Source: Crossaster papposus
Taxonomy: Eukaryota > Echinodermata > Asteroidea > Velatida > Solasteridae
Reading direction: 5' to 3'
Assembly: GCA_037893245.1 (NCBI GenBank)
Contig: JBAIAA010000452.1
Span: 248,001-312,000, forward strand
Length of the DNA: 64,000 nucleotides
Shown here: in pieces, positions 62,636 through 64,000 of the stretch
Position numbering within the stretch: position 1 is the first letter of the stretch
How the letters are laid out: every line of letters starts with the position of its first letter
Notes under the pieces: generated by a model
What the model saw: the letters and a program-made list of their open reading frames with translations, nothing else
Database searches by the model: none
Told to the model about the DNA's origin: nothing
Translations under genes and position numbers: made by a program

Positions 62636-64000
62636 ATTTGACCCGGGGCATGCTTTGTTAGTATTTTATTTCGATTTTCTGAAAATTTTAACGTTAACAC
62701 ACGCGTTTCAAATTCGCCATAGGTTTGTGCACACAATCCCCGCCCACAAATAAGGGCATGAAGGAAAGCATGCCCCGGGAAGGGGCTGGGTGTTAGGAGA
62801 TAGAGGGGGGCCTCCAGGAATGGCAAAATTAGCAATTTGACCCGGGGCATGCTTTGTTATTATTTTATTTCGATTTTCTGAAAATTTTAACGTTAACACA
62901 CGCGTTTCAAATTCGCCATAGGTTTGTGCACACAATCCCCGCCCACAAATAAGGGCATGAAGGAAAGCATGCCCCGGGAAGGGGCTGGGTGTTAGGAGAT
63001 AGAGGGGGGCCTCCAGGAATGGCAACATTAGCAATTTGACCCGGGGCATGCTTTGTTAGTATTTTATTTCGATTTTCTGAAAATTTTAACGTTAACACAC
63101 GCGTTTCAAATTCGCCATAGGTTTGTGCACACAATTCCCGCCCACAAATAAGGGCATGAAGGAAAGCATGCCCCGGAAAGGGGCTGGGTGTTAGGAGATA
63201 GAGGGGGGCCTCCAGGAATGGCAAAATTAGCAATTTGACCCGGGGCATGCTTTGTTAGTATTTTATTTCGATTTTCTGAACATTTTAACGTTAACACACG
63301 CGTTTCAAATTCGCCAAAGGTTTGTGCACACAATCCCCGCCCACAAATAAGGGCATGAAGGAAAGCATGCCCCGGGAAGGGGCTGGGTGTTAGGAGATAG
63401 AGGAGGGCCTCCAGGAATGGCAAAATTAGCAATTTGACCCGGGGCATGCTTTGTTAGTATTTTATTTCGATTTTCTGAACATTTTAACGTTAACACACGC
63501 GTTTCAAATTCGCCATAGGTTTGTGCACACAATCCCCGCCCACAAATAGGGGCATGAAGGAAAGCATGCCCCGGGAAGGGGCTGGGTGTTAGGAGATAGA
63601 GGGGGGCCTCCAGGAATGGCAACATTAGCAATTTGACCCGGGGCATGCTTTGTTAGTATTTTGTTTCGATTTTCTGAAAATGTTTACGTTAACACACGCG
63701 TTTCAAATTCGCCATAGGTTTGTGCACACAATCCCCGCCCACAAATAAGGGCATGAAGGAAAGCATGCCCCGGAAAGGGGCTGGGTGTTAGGAGATAGAG
63801 GGGGGCCTCCAGGAATGGCAACATTAGCAATTTGACCCGGGGCATGCTTTGTTAGTATTTTGTTTCGATTTTCTGAAAATGTTTACGTTAACACACGCGT
63901 TTCAAATTCGCCATAGGTTTGTGCACACAATCCCCGCCCACAAATAAGGGCATGAAGGAAAGCATGCCCCGGGAAGGGGCTGGGTGTTAGGAGATAGAGG
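62636..64000 (+). repeat. Right end: monomers resembling domain B, last one cut by the window
   Basis: Monomer 62835 has GTTATTATT with AAAATTTT and GGCAACATT. Monomer 63034 has AATTCCCG and CCCCGGAAAGG. Monomers 63233 and 63432 have GAACATTTT, and 63432 also has GGCAACATT. Monomers 63631 and 63830 share TTTTGTTTCG and TGTTTACG, suggesting a new local duplication that continues beyond base 64000. The GTTATTATT mark is otherwise restricted to 8355-15715. Confidence 0.82.

Larger units (their letters stand above)
1..64000 (+). repeat. 199-bp satellite array, head-to-tail, fills the window
   Basis: The motif ATTTGACCCGGGGCATGC and everything after it recurs every 199 bp from base 1 to base 64000. 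Walking the boundaries gives 125 full monomers in 1-24868, eight in 24951-26542, 187 in 26625-63829, two 82-bp deleted monomers (24869 and 26543) and a final partial monomer at 63830-64000. Length exceptions are single-base indels giving 198 or 200 bp and one 5-bp insertion (204 bp). Every monomer is in the same orientation. No other sequence class interrupts the array, so no stretch holds a gene. Arrays of this kind are known from centromeric, pericentromeric and heterochromatic regions of eukaryotes; which of these applies cannot be read from sequence alone. The phase I use (start at ATTTGACCC) is a convention. Confidence 0.99.

Noticed and set aside
1-64000. CRISPR array
   Set aside because: Repeats are 199 bp and contiguous, without unique spacers or cas genes.
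1-64000. rDNA spacer or tRNA/5S-derived repeat
   Set aside because: I see no A-box/B-box pair, no cloverleaf-compatible segment and no rRNA-like sequence in the monomer; a covariance-model search on the consensus would confirm this.

Overview
The whole 64 kb window is one uninterrupted head-to-tail satellite DNA array. I find no supportable protein-coding gene, RNA gene, transposon or CRISPR array. By tracking every monomer boundary I count 320 full-length monomers (almost all 199 bp; a minority 198 or 200 bp, one 204 bp), two internally deleted 82-bp monomers and one monomer cut by the right window edge. All monomers have the same orientation. The window begins and ends inside the array, so neither flank is visible.

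The material is eukaryotic satellite DNA of the kind found at centromeres, pericentromeres or heterochromatic knobs. This rests on the monomer length near a nucleosome repeat, the purity over 64 kb and the higher-order repeat (HOR) organisation. I cannot name the species or the satellite family. The monomer is about 47% G+C, is not alpha satellite (171 bp) and has no CENP-B box.

Layout, using monomer starts at the motif ATTTGACCC. Domain A (1-5768) has four copies of an 8-monomer HOR in 8-, 6-, 7- and 8-monomer states. Domain B (5769-16311) is a more mixed stretch containing a dimer, a related 7-monomer pair and a 9/8-monomer HOR pair. Domain C (16312-50298) is the largest: tandem 3-, 4- and 10-monomer duplications, a 1674-bp repeat carrying the 82-bp monomer, then a 15-monomer HOR family (2984 bp) in 15, 15, 10, 8, 17, 18 and 15-monomer states. 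Domain D (50299-62635) has a 5-monomer-spaced repeat, an 8-monomer pair, a 6-monomer pair and an 11-monomer pair. The last 1.4 kb (62636-64000) again resembles domain B.

Monomers within an HOR unit differ by only a few percent, while successive HOR copies are nearly identical (about 3-4 substitutions in 2-3 kb by eye). This suggests young HORs emerging from an already homogeneous monomer array by unequal exchange. Several exchange products can be traced to a hybrid monomer. Each monomer also carries structural signals: a 15-bp inverted repeat, a compact hairpin, two abutting dyads and a G-run cluster. The many minus-strand open frames (typically 342 bp) are a by-product of a 199-bp period with two stop-free frames and are not treated as genes.
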